Positions 61,271 to 64,000 of a stretch of DNA of 64,000 nucleotides are shown one piece after another. A program made the translations under genes and the position numbers. The stretch's first letter is position 1, and the number at the start of each line of letters is the position of its first letter. The notes beneath the pieces were generated by a model. The model made no database searches and was not told the DNA's origin. It saw only the letters and a list, made by a program, of their open reading frames with translations. This DNA comes from Bordetella trematum (GTDB lineage Bacteria > Pseudomonadota > Gammaproteobacteria > Burkholderiales > Burkholderiaceae_B), in contig NZ_FKBR01000009.1 of NCBI RefSeq assembly GCF_900078335.1, forward strand, positions 173,162 to 237,161, in the 5' to 3' direction.

Positions 61271-61873
61271 ATGCCCTTGCCCTCATCCGAAGTCCCTCGC
61301 CAGCCTTTGCACACACGTTCCATCCGTGTGCAGAGCTATGCGCGCGACGACGGCCTGTTCGACATCGAAGCCGAGCTTGTCGACGTCAAGGGCTATGACT
61401 TTCCCAAGCGCAACGGTGAGACGTTCAAGGCTGGCGACCCCATCCATCACATGCATCTGCGCATCACCATCGATGAGGAGTACAACATCAAGGCAGCCGA
61501 GGCTGTCTATGATGCGGCTCCCTATGGCGATGCCTGTATGGCGATCGAGGAGGCGTATGGCGGCCTGGTTGGGCTGAATCTCCTGAAAGGATTCCGCAAC
61601 CGGGTCAAAGAACGCTTCGGTCGTGTGGATGGGTGCACCCACATGACCGAATTGTCTTTGGTTTTACCCACGGCTGCGGTTCAGACCATGGCCGGCCGCC
61701 GACGCAAAACCCTCAGCGAGGATCAGCGCCCGTTTCAACTGGATGGCTGCCATGCCCTGAGTACGAACGGTACTGTCGTCCAGGAGCATTACCCCCGGTG
61801 GTATACCGGACAAGCCGTGGCAGACGAGGCTGGCGCAACATCCGGGTCACCTTCTTTTTCTCATTCGTCCTGA
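61271..61873 (+). CDS. DUF2889 domain protein
   Basis: 200 residues from MPLPSSEVPRQPLHTRSIRV; the upstream open frame is discarded. DUF2889 pattern: SYARDDGLFDIEAELVDVKGYDF, PIHHMHLRITIDEEYNIKAA, GCTHMTELSLVLPTAAVQTM and RPFQLDGCHALSTNG. Function unknown. It is 10 bases upstream of sucC and may share its transcript. Confidence 0.88.
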   Translation: MPLPSSEVPRQPLHTRSIRVQSYARDDGLFDIEAELVDVKGYDFPKRNGETFKAGDPIHHMHLRITIDEEYNIKAAEAVYDAAPYGDACMAIEEAYGGLVGLNLLKGFRNRVKERFGRVDGCTHMTELSLVLPTAAVQTMAGRRRKTLSEDQRPFQLDGCHALSTNGTVVQEHYPRWYTGQAVADEAGATSGSPSFSHSS

Positions 61874-61883
61874 CAGGTAACAC

Positions 61884-63044
61884 ATGAAAATCCACGAGTA
61901 TCAAGGCAAGGAACTGCTGAAGCAATTTGGCGTCCCCGTGCCCCGCGGTATTTCCGCTTTTTCCGTCGAAGAGGCCGTGGCGGCTGCCGAGAAGCTGGGC
62001 GGCCCGGTCTGGGTCGTCAAGGCGCAGATTCACGCCGGCGGCCGCGGCAAGGGCGGCGGCGTCAAACTGGCCCGCTCGTTGGATGAAGTCCGTCAGCTGG
62101 CTTCCGAGATCCTCGGCATGCAGCTGATCACGCACCAGACCGGCCCCCAGGGTCAGCCGGTCAAGCGCCTGTACATCGAAGAAGGCGCCGACATCCAGAA
62201 GGAATACTACGTGTCGCTGGTGACCGACCGTGGTACGCAGACCGTGGCCCTGATCGCCTCCAGCGAAGGCGGCATGGACATCGAGGAAGTGGCTCACTCC
62301 TCGCCCGAGAAGATCATCACCGAATACATCGACCCGATCGTCGGCCTGACCGACGCGCAGGCCAAGAAGGTGGCTGACGCCATCGGCATGCCGGCCGATT
62401 CCACCGCCCAGGCCGTGGACGTGTTCAAGAAGCTCTACCAGTGCTACATGGACACCGATGCCTCGCTGGTCGAAATCAATCCGCTGAACCGCGACGGCAA
62501 GGGCAATGTGATTGCGCTGGACGCCAAGTTCAACTTCGATTCCAACGCCCTGTTCCGTCACCCGGAAATCGTTGCTTACCGCGACCTGGACGAAGAAGAC
62601 CCGGCTGAAATCGAAGCCTCCAAGTTTGATCTGGCCTACATCCAGCTCGACGGCAACATCGGCTGCCTGGTCAACGGCGCCGGCCTGGCCATGGCCACCA
62701 TGGACACCATCAAGCTGTTCGGCGGCGAGCCGGCCAACTTCCTGGACGTCGGCGGTGGCGCCACGGCCGAGAAGGTCACCGAAGCCTTCAAGATCATGCT
62801 CAAAAACAAGGGCGTCAAGGCTATTCTGGTCAACATCTTCGGCGGCATCATGCGCTGCGACGTGATCGCCGAAGGCGTGATCACCGCTTGCAAGGCCGTC
62901 AACCTCAATGTGCCGCTGGTCGTGCGCATGAAGGGCACCAACGAAGAGCTCGGCAAGAAGATGCTGGCCGAATCGGGTCTGCCCATCATCAGCGCTGACA
63001 CCATGGCCGAAGCCGCGACCAAAGTCGTCGCCGCCGCCAAGTAA
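61884..63044 (+). CDS. sucC: Succinyl-CoA synthetase beta subunit
   Basis: 386 residues. ATP-grasp domain ([39 protein letters not shown]) and nucleotide specificity part. Catalyses the substrate-level phosphorylation step of the TCA cycle with SucD. The C-terminal domain has [13 protein letters not shown]. Followed by sucD after 21 bases. Confidence 0.98.
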   Translation: MKIHEYQGKELLKQFGVPVPRGISAFSVEEAVAAAEKLGGPVWVVKAQIHAGGRGKGGGVKLARSLDEVRQLASEILGMQLITHQTGPQGQPVKRLYIEEGADIQKEYYVSLVTDRGTQTVALIASSEGGMDIEEVAHSSPEKIITEYIDPIVGLTDAQAKKVADAIGMPADSTAQAVDVFKKLYQCYMDTDASLVEINPLNRDGKGNVIALDAKFNFDSNALFRHPEIVAYRDLDEEDPAEIEASKFDLAYIQLDGNIGCLVNGAGLAMATMDTIKLFGGEPANFLDVGGGATAEKVTEAFKIMLKNKGVKAILVNIFGGIMRCDVIAEGVITACKAVNLNVPLVVRMKGTNEELGKKMLAESGLPIISADTMAEAATKVVAAAK

Positions 63045-63065
63045 AAAATTGCCAAGGATTCACAA

Positions 63066-63947
63066 ATGTCGATTCTGATCAACAAGGACACCAAAGTCAT
63101 CACGCAGGGCATCACGGGCAAAACGGGGCAGTTCCATACCCGCATGTGCCGTGACTATGCCAATGGCAAGGCCGCTTTCGTGGCTGGCGTGAACCCCAAG
63201 CGTGCTGGTGAAGACTTCGAAGGCATCCCCATCTACGCCTCGGTCAAGGACGCGAAGGACTCCACCGGCGCGACCGTGTCGGTGATCTACGTGCCGCCCG
63301 CCGGCGCTGCCGCCGCCATCTGGGAAGCCGTCGAGGCCGAACTGGAACTGGTGGTCTGCATCACCGAAGGCATCCCGGTGCGCGATATGCTGGAACTGAA
63401 GAACCGCATGCGCGAAAAGGGTTCCAAGACCCTGCTGCTGGGCCCCAACTGCCCGGGCCTGATCACGCCTGACGAAATCAAGATCGGCATCATGCCGGGC
63501 CATATTCACCGCAAGGGCCGCATCGGCGTGGTCAGCCGCTCCGGCACCCTGACCTACGAAGCTGTGGCCCAGGTGACCGAGCTCGGTCTGGGTCAGTCCA
63601 GCGCCGTCGGCATCGGTGGTGACCCCATCAATGGCCTGAAGCACGTTGACGTGCTCAAGCTCTTCAATGACGATCCCGATACCGATGCTGTCATCATGAT
63701 CGGCGAAATCGGCGGTCCGGACGAAGTCGCCGCTGCCGAGTGGGCCAAGGACAACATGAAGAAGCCGGTGGTTGGCTTCATCGCGGGCGTGACCGCCCCT
63801 CCGGGAAAGCGCATGGGCCACGCCGGCGCGCTGATCTCCGGTGGCGCCGACACGGCCGACGCCAAGCTGGAAGTCATGGAAGCCTGCGGCATCAAGACCA
63901 CGCGCAACCCCTCCGAAATGGGCAAGCTGCTGAAGTCGGTGCTGTAA
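63066..63947 (+). CDS. sucD: Succinyl-CoA synthetase alpha subunit
   Basis: 293 residues. CoA-binding Rossmann domain ([18 protein letters not shown]) and the phosphohistidine in [12 protein letters not shown] near residue 250. [20 protein letters not shown] is the diagnostic stretch. Pairs with SucC. A terminator follows. Confidence 0.98.
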   Translation: MSILINKDTKVITQGITGKTGQFHTRMCRDYANGKAAFVAGVNPKRAGEDFEGIPIYASVKDAKDSTGATVSVIYVPPAGAAAAIWEAVEAELELVVCITEGIPVRDMLELKNRMREKGSKTLLLGPNCPGLITPDEIKIGIMPGHIHRKGRIGVVSRSGTLTYEAVAQVTELGLGQSSAVGIGGDPINGLKHVDVLKLFNDDPDTDAVIMIGEIGGPDEVAAAEWAKDNMKKPVVGFIAGVTAPPGKRMGHAGALISGGADTADAKLEVMEACGIKTTRNPSEMGKLLKSVL

Positions 63948-63969
63948 TCGGCCGGCATTCCTGATGCAC

Positions 63970-64000
63970 AAAAAAACCCGCCTTCGTGGCGGGTTTTTTT
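63970..64000. terminator. Terminator of sucCD
   Basis: Stem CCCGCC / GGCGGG around TTCGT, flanked by seven A and seven T. It ends at the window edge. Confidence 0.9.

Overview
The window is about 64 kb of GC-rich, densely coding DNA from a betaproteobacterium of the order Burkholderiales. The gene order (hisS-yfgM-bamB-der-hisC-hfq-hflXKC-hisZ-purA, rpsU-dnaG-rpoD, metR/metE, recA-recX, sucCD) and the long Lys/Ala-rich N-terminus of RpoD point to the Alcaligenaceae, most likely Bordetella or Achromobacter. That placement is inferred from recognised proteins, not from a search. It looks like ordinary chromosome: there are no transposases, integrases, phage genes or CRISPR arrays.

Layout. (1) 1-8277: a type IVb (R64/TCP-like) pilus operon, entered inside a pilL/tcpQ-like gene and continuing pilN-O-P-Q-R-S-V with overlapping genes. 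(2) 8365-17190: translation genes alaS, tusA-like, rpsP, rimM, trmD, convergent valS, then ndk. (3) 17221-29501: a long forward block, rlmN, small HTH membrane protein, ispG, hisS, yfgM, bamB, der, hisC, hfq, hflX, hflK, hflC. (4) 29787-32987: hisZ, purA and a phosphoribosyltransferase, with a promoter-plus-terminator leader before hisZ. (5) 33317-38624: rpsU-dnaG-rpoD (macromolecular synthesis operon), then a CAU tRNA that fits tRNA-Ile2. (6) 38785-48701: an accessory-looking stretch of small lipoproteins, hypothetical proteins, a DCC-family protein, an HD-GYP protein, an SPFH protein with a tiny 33-residue membrane partner, a PAP2 phosphatase, a MocR-type regulator, tRNA-fMet and an entericidin. 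(7) 48776-51064: a pyrB with an N-terminal helix-turn-helix extension, and rdgC. (8) 51496-55545: an MHS-type transporter and a two-component pair. (9) 55906-63947: recA-recX, metR/metE, a DUF2889 protein and sucCD.

The most unusual system is pyrB. Its aspartate carbamoyltransferase carries about 85 extra N-terminal residues that read as a DNA-binding helix-turn-helix. Two near-identical palindromes flank this part of the gene: one overlaps the predicted -10 element, the other lies about 243 bp downstream inside the coding sequence. This suggests an enzyme that represses its own gene, possibly by looping. Other points worth following are a candidate small RNA between the transporter and rdgC on the minus strand, the hisZ leader terminator, a 13-bp tandem repeat at the dnaG start, the WKGKG-rich linker in DnaG, the histone-tail-like start of RpoD, and the 33-residue membrane protein upstream of the SPFH gene.
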